Assembly (NCBI RefSeq): GCF_008364685.1
Contig: NZ_VTTL01000004.1
Location: forward strand, 1 to 64,000
Reading direction: 5' to 3'
DNA length: 64,000 nucleotides
Source: Xanthobacter oligotrophicus
GTDB lineage: Bacteria; Pseudomonadota; Alphaproteobacteria; Rhizobiales; Xanthobacteraceae
The notes below the pieces were generated by a model that was not told where the DNA came from, did not search any database, and saw nothing but the letters and a program-made list of their open reading frames with translations. The translations under genes and the position numbers were made by a program. How positions within the stretch are numbered: the first letter of the stretch is position 1; each line of letters opens with the position of its first letter. This document shows positions 41,335 to 51,846 of the stretch, one piece after another.

Positions 41335-44124
41335 ATGGCGATGGATGAATGGGCTCTTCTCATTCTGGTGGTTCTCGCCTTTCCGGTGATGACGCTGGTG
41401 GCCTTCGTTCTCGTCCTCAAGCATCGGGGCCGCATCCGCGTGCTGGAGGCCAGGGTCGCCGCGCTGGAGGCGCAGGCCTTCGGCCTCGTTCCCGAGACGC
41501 CGCCCGCCGCCGCCCCGATTCCCTCAGGCCCGGTCACGCTGGCGCCCTTCGCGCCCCGGCCGCCGGAACAGGTCGCCCCGCCGCCTGAACCCGCCCTGCC
41601 GCCGGCCCTGCATGACGTGACGCGGCCGCCGTCCCTGTCGACGCCATCGCAGCCCGAGGACGCCGTGCCGCCGGTCCCGCCGCGTCCGGGCTTTGACTCC
41701 GGCCAGCTCAAGGAGCGCTTCGCCGGGTTCGAGGAGAAGGTGGGCGCGCGCTGGACGGTGTGGGTGGGCGGCCTCGCCCTCGCGCTGGGCGGGGTGTTCC
41801 TGGTGCGCTTCGCCGTGGAGCAGGACCTCATCGGCCCGGCCATGCGGGTGGGGCTCGGGCTGCTGCTGGCGGTCGCGCTGCTTGCGGGGGGCGAAGTGCT
41901 GCGCCGTCGCGCCCGCGGGGAAGAGCCGGCCGAGCCGCCCTTGGCGCCGTCCGCCGGCCCCTTTGCCGGTCTCGGGCGCGTGCCCGACGTGCCGAGCATC
42001 CTCACCGCCGCCGGCACCATGACCGCCTTCGGCAGCATCTATGCCGCCTATGAGCTGTACCATCTCATTCCACCGCAGGCCGCCTTCCTGCTGCTGGCGG
42101 CCTGCGGCGTCGCCACCCTGCTGGCCGCCTTGCTGCATGGCCCGGCGCTGGCGGCGCTGGGCTTCATCGGCGCGGCGGTGACGCCCTTCCTCATCACCTC
42201 GAAGGACCCCAATGCCTGGGGCGTGGCCTTGCTGATCGCGGCGGTGGCGGCGAGTGCGCTCGCCGTGGCGCGGGTGCGTGGCTGGGCGTGGCTGGCCTAC
42301 ATTGCCATCATCGGCGTGGTGGCGTGGGGCCTCACTTTGGTGGTGTTCGCCGTGCCGCAGGCGGTGAGCGCCTCGGGCGCGCTGGGGCTGGTGCTGCTGG
42401 CGCTGACCGCCCTGCTGCTGGCGCCCCGCCTGTTCTGGGGTCCTGATACCGGCCCACGGCCGGAGCCGATCTCCATCCTCGGCGCCGTGGGCGCTCTGCT
42501 CGTCACCGCCGTGGCGGCGGTGGACGGGCAGGTGGGTGCCATGCCGCTCTCGGTCTTCGTGCTCGCGGCCGTGGGCGTGCTGGCGCTGGCGTGGCGGGTG
42601 AAGCCCATGACATTGGCCACGCTGGTGGTGGCGGCGCTGGCGCCGGCGATCCTCACCCAATGGGTGTTCCCGCCGCTGCCGGGCACGGCCATGGCCCCCG
42701 CCGGACCCATGGCCGGCGCGCTGCCCGAGCCGGCGCGGCTGTCGATCGGCCACTTCATGGTCTACGCCTTCGGCATGGGCGCGCTGATGCTGGGGGCAGG
42801 CCTTGCCGGCGCGTGGCGCGGTGGGCGGTTCCTCGTCCTCGTCGGCTGGGCGGTGACGGGCACCCTCGGCCCGGTGCTGATGCTGATCGCCGCCTATGCG
42901 CGCCTGACCGAGCTGGACCGCAGCGTGCCGTTCGCGGCGCTGGCGCTGGCCCTCGCCTTCCTGTTCACCCTCGCCGCCGAGCGGCTGTCGCGCGCCACCC
43001 GCGTCTATGGCGGCACCATCTTCGCCGCCGGCGCGGTGGTGACCCTTGCGCTCGCGCTCACCTTCGCGCTGGAGAAGGGCTGGCTCACGGTGGGCCTCGC
43101 GCTGGCGGCGCTGGGCGTGGCGTGGATCTCGACCCTGCGGCCGCTGCCGGGGCTGCGCGCCTTCTCCGCCGGGCTCGCGCTGGTGGTGCTGGGGCGCATC
43201 GTGTGGCTGCCCACCATCGCCGTGGAGCCGGGCGCGACGCCCATCTTCAACTGGCTGCTGTGGGGCTATGGGGTGCCGGCCTTCGCCTTCGCCGGCGCCG
43301 CCTTCCTGCTCGCCAAGACCGGTGACGACTGGAGCCGCCGGGTGCACGAGAGCCTGGCGCTGCTGTTCGCGGTGATGCTGGCGGCAACGCAAGTGCGCCA
43401 CCTCGCCCACGGCGGCGACATCTATGCCAGCGGCACCCGCCTGTTCGAGACCGGGCTGCTCGCCACCATCTACGGTGCCTATGCGGTGGGCCTGTCGCGC
43501 CTTGCCACCATCACAGGGCGCAGCTTCTACCGGCTGTTCTCGGACCTCGTCGCGGCGATCGCGGCGCTGTGCGCCCTCAACGGCCTCGGCGAGAACAACC
43601 CGTTCGCCACCGGCGAGAGCGTCGGCGGGGTGCTGTTCAACGACCTGCTCGTCGCCTTCGCGCTGCCGGCGGTGCTTGCGCTGGTCTTCGCCGGGGTGCA
43701 GCCGGAGGCGCGCCCCCGGGTGAAGCTGGCGGCGGGCGGCCTCGCCATCGTACTGGCGCTGGCCTACATCACCTTCGAGGTGAGCCGCCTGTTCCAGGGC
43801 GACGTGCTCGATCCCGACCAGATCAGCTCGGCCGAGTGGTACGCCTATTCGGCGGCGTGGCTGGTGTCCGGCATGGTGCTGCTCGGCATCGGCCTGTGGC
43901 GGGGATCGCGCATCCTGCGCCTCGCCTCGGCGGCGGTGATGGTGCTGACCGTGCTGAAGGTGTTCCTTTCCGACATGGCGGATCTGGAGGGCGTGCTGCG
44001 CGCGGTCTCCTTCATCGGCCTCGGCGTGGTGCTGGTGGCCATGGGCTGGGTCTACCAGCGCCTGCTCGCCCGCGAGAAGGCCGCGCCACAGAATGACGCA
44101 CCACGCGGGCAGGGGCCTTTCTGA
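41335..44124 (+). CDS. DUF2339 multi-spanning membrane protein
   Basis: A 929-residue protein with an N-terminal helix (WALLILVVLAFPVMTLVAFV), a short coiled coil (RIRVLEARVAALEAQ), a Pro/Ala-rich linker, then a DUF2339 domain with some 25 hydrophobic stretches. The signature start of that domain, LKERFAGFEEKVGARWTVWV then GGLALALGGVFLVRFAVEQD, lies at about 125-165. The function of DUF2339 proteins is unknown. ATG 41335 or 41341 fits; the open frame from 41221 would add residues without family similarity. No good ribosome-binding site was seen. Confidence 0.82.
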   Translation: MAMDEWALLILVVLAFPVMTLVAFVLVLKHRGRIRVLEARVAALEAQAFGLVPETPPAAAPIPSGPVTLAPFAPRPPEQVAPPPEPALPPALHDVTRPPSLSTPSQPEDAVPPVPPRPGFDSGQLKERFAGFEEKVGARWTVWVGGLALALGGVFLVRFAVEQDLIGPAMRVGLGLLLAVALLAGGEVLRRRARGEEPAEPPLAPSAGPFAGLGRVPDVPSILTAAGTMTAFGSIYAAYELYHLIPPQAAFLLLAACGVATLLAALLHGPALAALGFIGAAVTPFLITSKDPNAWGVALLIAAVAASALAVARVRGWAWLAYIAIIGVVAWGLTLVVFAVPQAVSASGALGLVLLALTALLLAPRLFWGPDTGPRPEPISILGAVGALLVTAVAAVDGQVGAMPLSVFVLAAVGVLALAWRVKPMTLATLVVAALAPAILTQWVFPPLPGTAMAPAGPMAGALPEPARLSIGHFMVYAFGMGALMLGAGLAGAWRGGRFLVLVGWAVTGTLGPVLMLIAAYARLTELDRSVPFAALALALAFLFTLAAERLSRATRVYGGTIFAAGAVVTLALALTFALEKGWLTVGLALAALGVAWISTLRPLPGLRAFSAGLALVVLGRIVWLPTIAVEPGATPIFNWLLWGYGVPAFAFAGAAFLLAKTGDDWSRRVHESLALLFAVMLAATQVRHLAHGGDIYASGTRLFETGLLATIYGAYAVGLSRLATITGRSFYRLFSDLVAAIAALCALNGLGENNPFATGESVGGVLFNDLLVAFALPAVLALVFAGVQPEARPRVKLAAGGLAIVLALAYITFEVSRLFQGDVLDPDQISSAEWYAYSAAWLVSGMVLLGIGLWRGSRILRLASAAVMVLTVLKVFLSDMADLEGVLRAVSFIGLGVVLVAMGWVYQRLLAREKAAPQNDAPRGQGPF

Positions 44125-44127
44125 GCC

Positions 44128-44448
44128 TCAGCCGCGCGGGCCGAAGACGATGACCGCGGCCCCGGCGAGGCACAAGGCCGCGCCGGTGGCGTCCCAGTGG
44201 TCGGGGCGCACGCCTTCCACGGTCCACATCCAGACCAGCGACGAAAGGATATAGATGCCGCCATAGGCCGCGAATGCCCGCCCGGCGGCCTCTGCCTCCA
44301 CGAAGGTGAGGGCATAGGCGAAGGCGGCAAGGCTGGCGATACCCATCAGCAGCCACCACGGCGAGCCGCCGAGCCGCACCACATGCCAGAAGGCGAAGCA
44401 GCCGGCGATTTCGCCGAGGGCGGCGAGCAGGAAGGCGGGCAGCGTCAT
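44128..44448 (-). CDS. YnfA/UPF0060 membrane protein
   Basis: A 106-residue, four-helix small membrane protein of the YnfA family: [20 protein letters not shown] near the N-terminus, [20 protein letters not shown] in the middle and [20 protein letters not shown] at the end. It resembles small multidrug-resistance-type exporters in fold, but transport is unproven. ATG 44448 is 15 bases after ispE ends, so it is probably cotranscribed with ispE; it converges tightly with the DUF2339 gene. Confidence 0.87.
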   Translation of the reverse strand: MTLPAFLLAALGEIAGCFAFWHVVRLGGSPWWLLMGIASLAAFAYALTFVEAEAAGRAFAAYGGIYILSSLVWMWTVEGVRPDHWDATGAALCLAGAAVIVFGPRG

Positions 44449-44462
44449 GGTGGCGTTCAGCC

Positions 44463-45344
44463 CTATCGGAGAACGGTGGGTTTCACCCACCAGCCGGGCT
44501 GTTGCGCAAGCACGCGCCGTGCCAGCGCGGCGGCGGCGCGGCAGCTGTCGGTGAGCGCGAACACCGTGGCGCCGGAGCCGGACATGCGCACGAGGCGCGC
44601 CTCGGGAGCTTCGGCCAGCAGCGCCATGGCCCGGCCAATCTCAGGGGCCAGCGCCAGGGCCGGCGGCTCCAGATCATTGGGCAGGCCGGAAAGGAACGCG
44701 CGCAGGGCGGCCGTATCCCCCGCCGTTGCCTCCGGCGGGGCGTCCGGGTGTTCCGGACCGGCGAGCGTCGCGCCCGGCTGAAGGCCCAGCGCCCGGAACA
44801 CGCCGGCGGTGGGCACGGCGACCCGGCAATTGATCAGCACCGCCGACAAGGGCGGCAGCGCCAGCGGGGCGGACAGAACATCGCCGACCCCGCGCATCAG
44901 CCGCGCCCGCGGATCAAGGCACACCGGCACGTCCGATCCGGTGGCGCGGGCGGCGGCAAACAGGCGCGGATCGTCCAGCGCCAGCCCGTTGAGGCCGGCG
45001 AGCAGGCGCAGCGCGGCGGCGGCATCGGACGAGCCGCCCCCCAGCCCCGCCGCCACCGGCAGCCGCTTTTCCAGCACGAAACGGCCGAGCCGCGCGCCGG
45101 GCACCCGTTCCGTAAAGGCACGGGCGGCGCGCAGCACCAGATTGTCGTCGTCAGGGCCGGCGGCGGCGGCGGTGGGGCCGGACACCTCCAGCGCCAGCGG
45201 CGCATCGGGATGAAGGAAGACGAGGTCGCCGGCGCCGGCAAAGGCCACGAGGCTCGCGAGATCGTGAAAGCCATCGGTGCGACGGCCTTCGATGCGCAAC
45301 GTCAGGTTGATCTTCGCCGGGGCGCGCGCGCGCATCAGTTCCAT
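44463..45344 (-). CDS. ispE: 4-diphosphocytidyl-2-C-methyl-D-erythritol kinase
   Basis: A 293-residue GHMP kinase of the MEP isoprenoid pathway. The N-terminal [20 protein letters not shown] is the IspE family opening, the ATP motif is [18 protein letters not shown] (about 95-112), and the C-terminal [16 protein letters not shown] completes the GHMP fold. It phosphorylates CDP-methylerythritol in the cytoplasm. It is divergent from an exported TPR protein, a frequent alphaproteobacterial arrangement. Confidence 0.93.
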   Translation of the reverse strand: MELMRARAPAKINLTLRIEGRRTDGFHDLASLVAFAGAGDLVFLHPDAPLALEVSGPTAAAAGPDDDNLVLRAARAFTERVPGARLGRFVLEKRLPVAAGLGGGSSDAAAALRLLAGLNGLALDDPRLFAAARATGSDVPVCLDPRARLMRGVGDVLSAPLALPPLSAVLINCRVAVPTAGVFRALGLQPGATLAGPEHPDAPPEATAGDTAALRAFLSGLPNDLEPPALALAPEIGRAMALLAEAPEARLVRMSGSGATVFALTDSCRAAAALARRVLAQQPGWWVKPTVLR

Positions 45345-45567
45345 GGGGCGGGCTTATAGCAGATCGGGCTGGGCCGTCACGCCCGTGCGCGAGCCCGTCT
45401 CCCGCACCGCACCACCACCCTGCGGTATCGCTTCCGCGGCATTACGCGCACGTAACTTGCGGTGTCACAGGAAAGCCGCCATCCTCGCGCCATCTCGCCC
45501 CGCTTGGATCCTTCACCCGTATCTCTGGCGTTCAACCGGCCGGGGGCTTTTTCAGGACATACGATCG

Positions 45568-47307
45568 GTGACGACTGCACGCCCCTTTTTCTCCCTGGCC
45601 CTCGCGGCCGGCTTTGCTGCGGTGCTCCATCTCGCGGCGAGCCCGGCCCGCGCCGAAGCGGTCCCCGACGTCGATACCTCGCTGGCCGGCAATTATCTCG
45701 CCGCGCGGCTCGCCAGCTCCGAGCGCGATTCGGATGCGGCGGTGACCTACCTGCGCAACCTGATGAAGCTCGATGCGCGCAATGACGAGATCGTCGAGCG
45801 CACCTTCTTCGCCATGCTCATGGATGGCGACATCGACGACGCCATGAAGCTCGCCGACCGGATGGTGAAGGCGGACCGCACTCACCGCATCGCCCGCCTG
45901 GCGCTTTCCGTGCGCGCCATCAAGAAGGCCCATTACCAGACCGCCCGCACCAACCTCGCCCTGTCCGTGCGCGGCCCCATCGGCGATCTCACCGCCACGC
46001 TGCTGGCCGCCTGGACCTTCTACGGCTCCGGCAACACCAAGGGCGCGGTGGAGCTCATCGACCGGCTGGAAGGCCCCGACTGGTACGTGCCTCTCAAGGA
46101 GCTGCACGCCGGCCTGATCCTCGATGCCGCCGGGCAGAAGAAGGAAGCGGGCAAGCGCCTCGAGCAGGCGATGAAGATCGATCCCGGCTCGCTGCGCGCC
46201 ATCGACGCCTATGCCCGCTGGGCCTCGCGCAACGAGAGCATCGACGCGGCGCTGGCCGCCTATGCCAGCTTCGAGAAGCAGCTGCCCAACCACCCCATCG
46301 TGATGGCGGCCATCCGCGACCTGAAGGCGGGCAAGGCCCTGCCGCCGCTGGTCAAGACGGCGCAGGAGGGCTCCTCCGAGGTGCTCTACGGCCTCGGTTC
46401 CACCGTGGGCCGGCAGGGCGGCGAGGACCTCGCCCTCGTCTATCTGCAGCTCGCCATCTGGCTCTATCCCGAGCACCCCTTCGCCAGCCTGACGCTCGCC
46501 GATCTCTACGAGCAGCTGAAGCAGCCCTCCAAGGCCATCGAGGTCTATGAGAGCGTGCCGGACAGCTCGCCGCTGAAGCGCAACGCCGAGGTCCAGCTGG
46601 CCGTCAACCTCGACGCCGCCGACAAGTACAAGGAGGCCCGCGCCCATCTGGACAAGATGATCGCGGCCGATCCCAAGGACATCGAGGCCATCGTGGCGCT
46701 GGGCAAGATCCAGCAGTCCCGCAAGATGTTCGCCGAATGCGCCGCGACCTATTCCAAGGCCCTCGCCCTCATTCCCCAGCCCACCAAGGGCAATTGGGCG
46801 CTGTTCTATTTCCGCGGCATCTGCAACGAGCGCTCGAAGAACTGGCCGGCGGCGGAAGCCGACCTGAAGAAGGCGCTGGAGTTGAACCCGGACCAGCCCC
46901 ACGTGCTCAACTATCTGGGCTACAGCTGGGTGGACCAGGGCATCAACCTCGACCAGGGCGTCGAGATGATCCGCAAGGCGGCGAAGCTGCGGCCCGACGA
47001 CGGCCCCATCGTGGACAGCCTGGGCTGGGCCTATTACCGCCTCGGCCGCTACGACGAGGCGGTGGTGCAGCTTGAGCGCGCCATCGAGCTGATGCCGCAG
47101 GATCCGGTCATCAACGACCATCTGGGCGATGCCTACTGGAAGGTGGGCCGCAAGCTGGAGGCGGGCTTCCAGTGGGCCCACGCCCGCGACCTGAAGCCCG
47201 AGCCGGACGACCTGACCAAGATCGTGCAGAAGATCGACAAGGGCCTCGACGCGGTGGACCAGCCGGCCCCCGTGCGCAAGGCCGAGGACACCCAGAAGGG
47301 CGGCTGA
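45568..47307 (+). CDS. exported tetratricopeptide-repeat protein
   Basis: A 579-residue protein with a signal peptide (TTARPFFSLALAAGFAAVLH, cleavage near PARAEA). Several TPR units follow, including about 360-430 (VYLQLAIWLYPEHPFASLTL, then DLYEQLKQPSKAIEVYESVP) and about 430-540 (YLGYSWVDQGINLDQGVEMI). No catalytic domain is visible, so it likely mediates envelope protein interactions. No ATG fits; GTG 45568 gives the intact signal peptide, with AGGA 11 bases upstream. Divergent from ispE. Confidence 0.84.
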   Translation: MTTARPFFSLALAAGFAAVLHLAASPARAEAVPDVDTSLAGNYLAARLASSERDSDAAVTYLRNLMKLDARNDEIVERTFFAMLMDGDIDDAMKLADRMVKADRTHRIARLALSVRAIKKAHYQTARTNLALSVRGPIGDLTATLLAAWTFYGSGNTKGAVELIDRLEGPDWYVPLKELHAGLILDAAGQKKEAGKRLEQAMKIDPGSLRAIDAYARWASRNESIDAALAAYASFEKQLPNHPIVMAAIRDLKAGKALPPLVKTAQEGSSEVLYGLGSTVGRQGGEDLALVYLQLAIWLYPEHPFASLTLADLYEQLKQPSKAIEVYESVPDSSPLKRNAEVQLAVNLDAADKYKEARAHLDKMIAADPKDIEAIVALGKIQQSRKMFAECAATYSKALALIPQPTKGNWALFYFRGICNERSKNWPAAEADLKKALELNPDQPHVLNYLGYSWVDQGINLDQGVEMIRKAAKLRPDDGPIVDSLGWAYYRLGRYDEAVVQLERAIELMPQDPVINDHLGDAYWKVGRKLEAGFQWAHARDLKPEPDDLTKIVQKIDKGLDAVDQPAPVRKAEDTQKGG

Positions 47308-47420
47308 GGCGCGTGTCCCGGACGCATGCAGCGTGAGCGGAATGCGCGCCGGGACCCAGCACGAGACTCCTGCGCAGCAGGCCGGAAGTCGGTGTGCCGG
47401 GGCCTGCCGGAGGCCTGTGA

Positions 47421-47453
47421 TGGACCCATGCGCGGGGTCCATGCGCTGGACCC
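47421..47453. promoter_or_regulatory. alternating three-arm hairpin upstream of fhs
   Basis: TGGACCC (47421-47427), GGGTCCA (47435-47441) and TGGACCC (47447-47453) are three complementary arms; the middle arm can pair with either neighbour, giving mutually exclusive hairpins with 7- and 5-base loops. It lies about 150 bases upstream of fhs in a 297-base gap with no visible gene. It could be a leader switch or a REP-type element. Confidence 0.5.
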
Positions 47454-47604
47454 GTGCTGAAACTTGGCCGGGCTCCTGGAGCCTTGCCCCGGTGAGCCGC
47501 AGCATGGGGCTTTCCCTCCCGTCCGGGCACAGCATTTTTGCCGCGCCCATGCTTCCCTCGCGTGGCGGGACCCGATAGGGTCGCCGCCGCCCAGGGACTG
47601 ATGC

Positions 47605-49302
47605 ATGCACGAGAGAACCGCCCGCCCGCTCGATCCCTCATCCGACGCCGCCATCGCCGCCAGCGTGACGCCCCGGCCCATCGCCGAGGTGGCGGACGCC
47701 CTGGGGATCCCGGCGGATGCGCTCTACCGCTATGGACCCTACAAGGCCAAGGTGGCGCTGGATTTCATCACCGAGATCGAATCCCGGCCGCGCGGGCACC
47801 TGGTGCTTGTCACCGCCATCAACCCGACCCCGGCGGGGGAGGGCAAGACCACCACCACCATCGGCCTCGGCGATGCGCTGGCCCGGCTCGGCACCAAGGC
47901 CGCCGTGTGCCTGCGCGAGCCCTCCCTCGGCCCGGTGTTCGGTGCCAAGGGCGGGGCCACCGGCGGGGGGTGGGCGCAGATCGTCCCCATGCAGGACATC
48001 AACCTGCATTTCACCGGCGACCTGCACGCCATCACCGCCGCGCATAACCTGCTGTCGGCGCTCATCGACAATCACATCCACTGGGGCAACGGCCTCGACC
48101 TCGACGCAAGGCGCATCAGCTGGCGGCGGGTGATGGACCTGAACGACCGGGCGCTGCGCCACGTCACGGTGGGGCTCGGCGGTCCCGGCAACGGCTTCCC
48201 CCGCGAGGACGGCTTCGACATCACGGTCGCCAGCGAGGTCATGGCCATCCTGTGCCTCGCCACCGATCTCGCCGACCTGGAGGAGCGCCTGTCCCGGATG
48301 GTCATCGGCCAGACCCGGGGGCGCCGGCTGGTGAGCGCGGAGGAGCTCGGCGGCATCGGCGCCATGGTGGCGCTGCTGCGCGATGCCTTCCAGCCCAACC
48401 TGGTGCAGACCATGGAGGGCACTCCCGCCTTCGTCCATGGCGGCCCGTTCGCCAACATCGCCCATGGATGTAATTCGGTGATGGCCACGAAGGCCGCCCT
48501 CGGCCTTGCCGACGTGGTGGTGACCGAGGCCGGTTTCGGCGCCGATCTCGGGGCGGAGAAGTTTCTGGACATCAAGTGCCGGCAGGCGGGCCTTGCGCCC
48601 TCCGCCGCGGTGGTGGTGGCCACCGTGCGGGCGCTGAAAATGCATGGCGGCGTCTCGCTCAAGGAGCTGGGAACGCCGGATCCGCATGCGGTCACGCGCG
48701 GCTGCGCCAACCTGAAGCGACATGTGGAGAACCTGGAGAAGTTCGGCTTGCCGGTGGTGGTGGCATTGAACCATTTCACCTCCGACACGCATGAGGAGAC
48801 CGAGGCCGTGCGCGCCGCCCTGGCGCCCCTGGGCGTGGGCGTCCATGTCTGCGGCCATTGGGCGAAAGGCGGTGCGGGGGCTGAAGACCTCGCCCGCGAG
48901 GTGCTGGAGCTGGTGGCCCGTCCCTCCACCTTCCACACCCTCTATCCCGACCAGCTTCCGCTCACCCGGAAGATCGAGACCATCGCCCGCGAGATCTACC
49001 GCGCCGCCCGCGTGGACATCGCCCCCGCCGCCGCCCGCAAGCTGCATGAATACGAAATCGCGGGCTTCGGAGACTTGCCGGTGTGCATGGCGAAGACGCA
49101 ATATTCCTTTTCGGCCGATCCGGCGGCGCGCAACGCCCCGGAAGGCCATGTGCTGCCGGTGCGCGAGGTGCGCCTGTCCGCCGGCGCCGGCTTCGTGGTG
49201 GCGCTGGCGGGGGACATCATGACCATGCCGGGCCTGCCCTCGGCCCCTGCCGCCGAGCAGATTTTCGTGATGCCGGATGGCTTTATCGCGGGCCTGTCAT
49301 AA
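47605..49302 (+). CDS. fhs: formate-tetrahydrofolate ligase
   Basis: A 565-residue 10-formyl-THF synthetase, an ATP-dependent enzyme loading formate onto tetrahydrofolate. The P-loop-like [20 protein letters not shown] (about 72-91) and [20 protein letters not shown] are hallmark sequences. In methylotrophs (where it is called FtfL) it routes formate to serine-cycle C1 units, consistent with fae at 28635. ATG 47605 follows a weak GGGACTG. A thiolase gene starts 66 bases downstream. Confidence 0.94.
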   Translation: MHERTARPLDPSSDAAIAASVTPRPIAEVADALGIPADALYRYGPYKAKVALDFITEIESRPRGHLVLVTAINPTPAGEGKTTTTIGLGDALARLGTKAAVCLREPSLGPVFGAKGGATGGGWAQIVPMQDINLHFTGDLHAITAAHNLLSALIDNHIHWGNGLDLDARRISWRRVMDLNDRALRHVTVGLGGPGNGFPREDGFDITVASEVMAILCLATDLADLEERLSRMVIGQTRGRRLVSAEELGGIGAMVALLRDAFQPNLVQTMEGTPAFVHGGPFANIAHGCNSVMATKAALGLADVVVTEAGFGADLGAEKFLDIKCRQAGLAPSAAVVVATVRALKMHGGVSLKELGTPDPHAVTRGCANLKRHVENLEKFGLPVVVALNHFTSDTHEETEAVRAALAPLGVGVHVCGHWAKGGAGAEDLAREVLELVARPSTFHTLYPDQLPLTRKIETIAREIYRAARVDIAPAAARKLHEYEIAGFGDLPVCMAKTQYSFSADPAARNAPEGHVLPVREVRLSAGAGFVVALAGDIMTMPGLPSAPAAEQIFVMPDGFIAGLS

Positions 49303-49368
49303 GGCAGGCCGCGCACCTATCTCAACCAAGACCAACACAACGCGGTGTCACGCCGCCGGGAGAACGAC

Positions 49369-50556
49369 ATGCCTTTAGGAGATCTGGAGACCAAGGCCGC
49401 CATCGTGGGCTGGGCCCATTCGCCGTTCGGCAAGCTTGAGGATGCCGACACCGAGGCGCTGATGGGCCGCGTCGCGGGCGCCGCCATCGAGCATGCGGGC
49501 CTTGCCCCCTCGGATGTGGATTCCATCCACGTGGGCGTGTTCAACGCCGGCTTCCAGAAGCAGGATTTCCAGGGCGCCATGCCGGCCCTGAGCGTGCCGG
49601 AGCTGGCCCATACCCCGGCGGTGCGGGTGGAGAATGCCTGCGCCACCGGATCGGCGGCCATCCACTCGGCTCTGAACTATATCGAGAGCGGGCAGGGCCG
49701 CATCGCCCTCGTGGTGGGGGCTGAAAAGATGACCGCCAAGCCCACCGCCGAGGTGGGTGACATCCTGCTCAACGCCTCGTACCGCAAGGAAGAAGCCGAC
49801 ATCGACGGCGGCTTCGCCGGCGTGTTCGGGCGCATCGCGCAGGCCTATTTCCAGCGCTACGGCGACCGCTCCGAGGAACTGGCGCGCATCGCCGCCAAGA
49901 ACCACAAGAACGGTGTTTCCAATCCCTACGCCCAGATGCGCAAGGATTTCGGCTTCGAGTTCTGCAACACCATTTCCGAGAAGAACCCCTATGTGGCCGG
50001 CCCGCTGCGTCGCACCGACTGCTCGCTGGTGTCGGACGGCGCCGCGGCGCTGGTGATCGCCTCGCCCGACGTGGCGCAGACCCTGCAGCGCGCCGTCGCC
50101 TTCCGCGCCCGCGCCCACGCCAATGACATCCTGCCGTTGTCGCGACGCGATCCCATCGCCTTCGAGGGCGCCCGCCGCGCCTGGCTGAAGGCGCTGGAGC
50201 AGGGCGGCATCAGCCTCGATGACCTCGACCTGGTGGAGACCCACGACTGCTTCACCATCGCCGAGCTGATCGAGTACGAGGCCATGGGCCTCACAGCCCC
50301 CGGTGAGGGCTACAGGGCGGTGCGCGAGGGCTGGACGCAGAAGACCGGCAAGCTGCCGGTGAACGCCTCGGGCGGGCTGAAGTCCAAGGGCCATCCCATC
50401 GGCGCCACCGGCGTGTCCATGCATGTGCTCTGCGCCATGCAGCTCATGGGCGAGGCCGGCGACATGCAGATCGCCGACGCCAAGATGGCCGGCATCTTCA
50501 ACATGGGTGGTGCCGCCGTAGCCAACTACGTCTCCGTCCTCGAACGGGTGAAGTGA
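49369..50556 (+). CDS. thiolase family protein (acetyl-CoA acetyltransferase)
   Basis: A 395-residue thiolase of the SCP2-like/thiolase II branch. The nucleophile Cys is in VRVENACATGSAAIHSAL (about 92), and the C-terminal catalytic region shows NASGGLKSKGHPIGATGVSM with the conserved His. Unlike classical AtoB it carries EKNPYVAGPLRRTDCSLVSD in the middle, typical of the uncharacterised acetyl-CoA acetyltransferases common in Rhizobiales. CGGGAG precedes ATG 49369. It may share a transcript with fhs. The physiological acyl chain is unknown. Confidence 0.87.
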   Translation: MPLGDLETKAAIVGWAHSPFGKLEDADTEALMGRVAGAAIEHAGLAPSDVDSIHVGVFNAGFQKQDFQGAMPALSVPELAHTPAVRVENACATGSAAIHSALNYIESGQGRIALVVGAEKMTAKPTAEVGDILLNASYRKEEADIDGGFAGVFGRIAQAYFQRYGDRSEELARIAAKNHKNGVSNPYAQMRKDFGFEFCNTISEKNPYVAGPLRRTDCSLVSDGAAALVIASPDVAQTLQRAVAFRARAHANDILPLSRRDPIAFEGARRAWLKALEQGGISLDDLDLVETHDCFTIAELIEYEAMGLTAPGEGYRAVREGWTQKTGKLPVNASGGLKSKGHPIGATGVSMHVLCAMQLMGEAGDMQIADAKMAGIFNMGGAAVANYVSVLERVK

Positions 50557-50620
50557 GGGCAGGGGGCCGACGGTCCCCTTATCCCGCCGGGGGCGGCTTC
50601 GGCCGCTTCCAGCCCTGCCC
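50557..50620. terminator. terminator-like hairpins between thiolase and DUF1223 genes
   Basis: Outer arms GGGCAGGG (50557-50564) and CCCTGCCC (50613-50620) enclose an inner hairpin GCGGC-TTCG-GCCGC (50593-50606) with a UUCG tetraloop. It lies in the convergent gap. Confidence 0.45.
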
Positions 50621-50630
50621 GGCGTGTGGC

Positions 50631-51359
50631 TCATTCCGTCACCGCCGACAGGATCGGGCCGCCGGACGGAAGCTGGACGAGGACCGCTGTGAGAAGGCCC
50701 GACGGCGTCTCGCTCCGGGCGATGTGGAGGGGCTTGCCGTCCCAGCCGCCGAGGCGTTCCAGCCGGTGCACAACGCGCACGTGGGGCAAGGTGCGGCCGG
50801 AATTCTCGCCGCGCCGCACGGGCACCTCCACCACGTTCGGATCATAGGCCACGAGCCAGATGTCGGCCTCGGCCGGCGGCGCCGCTCCCCGGTCGATGGA
50901 CACCTCCCTTGGCCCGAGCGCGATGTCCGGTCCGCTCAAGGGCGCGGCGGCTGAAATGGTCCGCTCGATCTCCGCCAGGTTGAAGCCGACGCGGCTGATG
51001 CGACCGTTCACCACCATCTGCGGCGTGAACGGCCCGCGCTCGCCCAATTGCGGTTCGTAGGCATATTGGCGTTTCGTGAATTCCGGCTTGCCGAAGGTGT
51101 CGCGCCAGCCGAGATGGTCCCAATAAGTCACGCTGAAGCTGAGGGCCAGCACATCCGGACGCCGGCTGAGGGCGACGAGGTTGGCGTCCGCCGGCGGGCA
51201 GGAGGAGCAGCCCTGGCTGGTGAACAGCTCCACTACGGTGAGACGCTGGTTCTGCGGAGCGGCGACGGCCGGTATTACGGCGGCAGTCGCAAGCGCCACC
51301 ATGAGGGCGGTGGCGTGCATCAGGCGTGCGCGTGGAGAGGAGCGTGTCGGTGCGGGCAT
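50631..51359 (-). CDS. DUF1223 thioredoxin-like exported protein
   Basis: A 242-residue DUF1223 protein. A signal peptide is present (LMHATALMVALATAAVIPAV). The thioredoxin-like CxxC site is VVELFTSQGCSSCPPADANL (about 43-62), followed by VLALSFSVTYWDHLGWRDTF. DUF1223 proteins are periplasmic and of unproven function; the CSSC active site suggests thiol-disulfide chemistry. GGAGAAC precedes ATG 51359. Confidence 0.86.
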   Translation of the reverse strand: MPAPTRSSPRARLMHATALMVALATAAVIPAVAAPQNQRLTVVELFTSQGCSSCPPADANLVALSRRPDVLALSFSVTYWDHLGWRDTFGKPEFTKRQYAYEPQLGERGPFTPQMVVNGRISRVGFNLAEIERTISAAAPLSGPDIALGPREVSIDRGAAPPAEADIWLVAYDPNVVEVPVRRGENSGRTLPHVRVVHRLERLGGWDGKPLHIARSETPSGLLTAVLVQLPSGGPILSAVTE

Positions 51360-51471
51360 CGGGCAGTTCTCCGGAGCGAGGCGCCATTCGCCGCGACACG
51401 GCCGAACGCGCTCCTTGAGCGCTTCGGCCGACGCCCGTGCCCGGTTACACTCTCACGTCATCGTGCGTGCC

Positions 51472-51846
51472 TTACCCTCGCGACAGGCCGTTCTCCTCAA
51501 GCGCCTTGAGATAGGCGCCGAACTTCTCTTCCTGCTCGGCGCCATAGGCGTGGAGCAGCGGCCAGGTGTAGAGGCCGGTGGAATGGCCATCGTCGAAGAT
51601 GAGCCGCACCGCGTAATTGCCCACCGGCTCCACCTGCGCGATGCGCACGTTGCGCTTGCCGGCGATGAGGATCTTCTCGTCCGGATTGTGGCCCTGCACC
51701 TCGGCGGAGGGGCTTTCCACGCGCAGGTATTCCGCCGGCAGGGTGAAGCTCTTGCCATCATCGAAGGTGACGGCGAGGGCGTGCCGGTCATTCACCACGC
51801 GCAACTCGGTGGGCCATGCCGCGGCGGGGGCAGTCGCTGTGGGCAT
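51472..51846 (-). CDS. DUF971 domain protein
   Basis: A 124-residue DUF971 (gamma-butyrobetaine hydroxylase-like N-terminal) protein. Family residues appear as [20 protein letters not shown] (about 28-47) and [23 protein letters not shown]971 domains are linked to Fe-S or metallocofactor assembly proteins. GGAGAACGAAA precedes ATG 51846. It is divergent from moaA, and both can relate to metallocofactor biology, though no link is proven. Confidence 0.82.
   Translation of the reverse strand: MPTATAPAAAWPTELRVVNDRHALAVTFDDGKSFTLPAEYLRVESPSAEVQGHNPDEKILIAGKRNVRIAQVEPVGNYAVRLIFDDGHSTGLYTWPLLHAYGAEQEEKFGAYLKALEENGLSRG

Noticed and set aside
41524-43410. 628-codon antisense frame within the DUF2339 gene
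   Set aside because: Extreme Arg/Gln/His/Gly composition and no start signal; shadow of the hydrophobic + strand gene.
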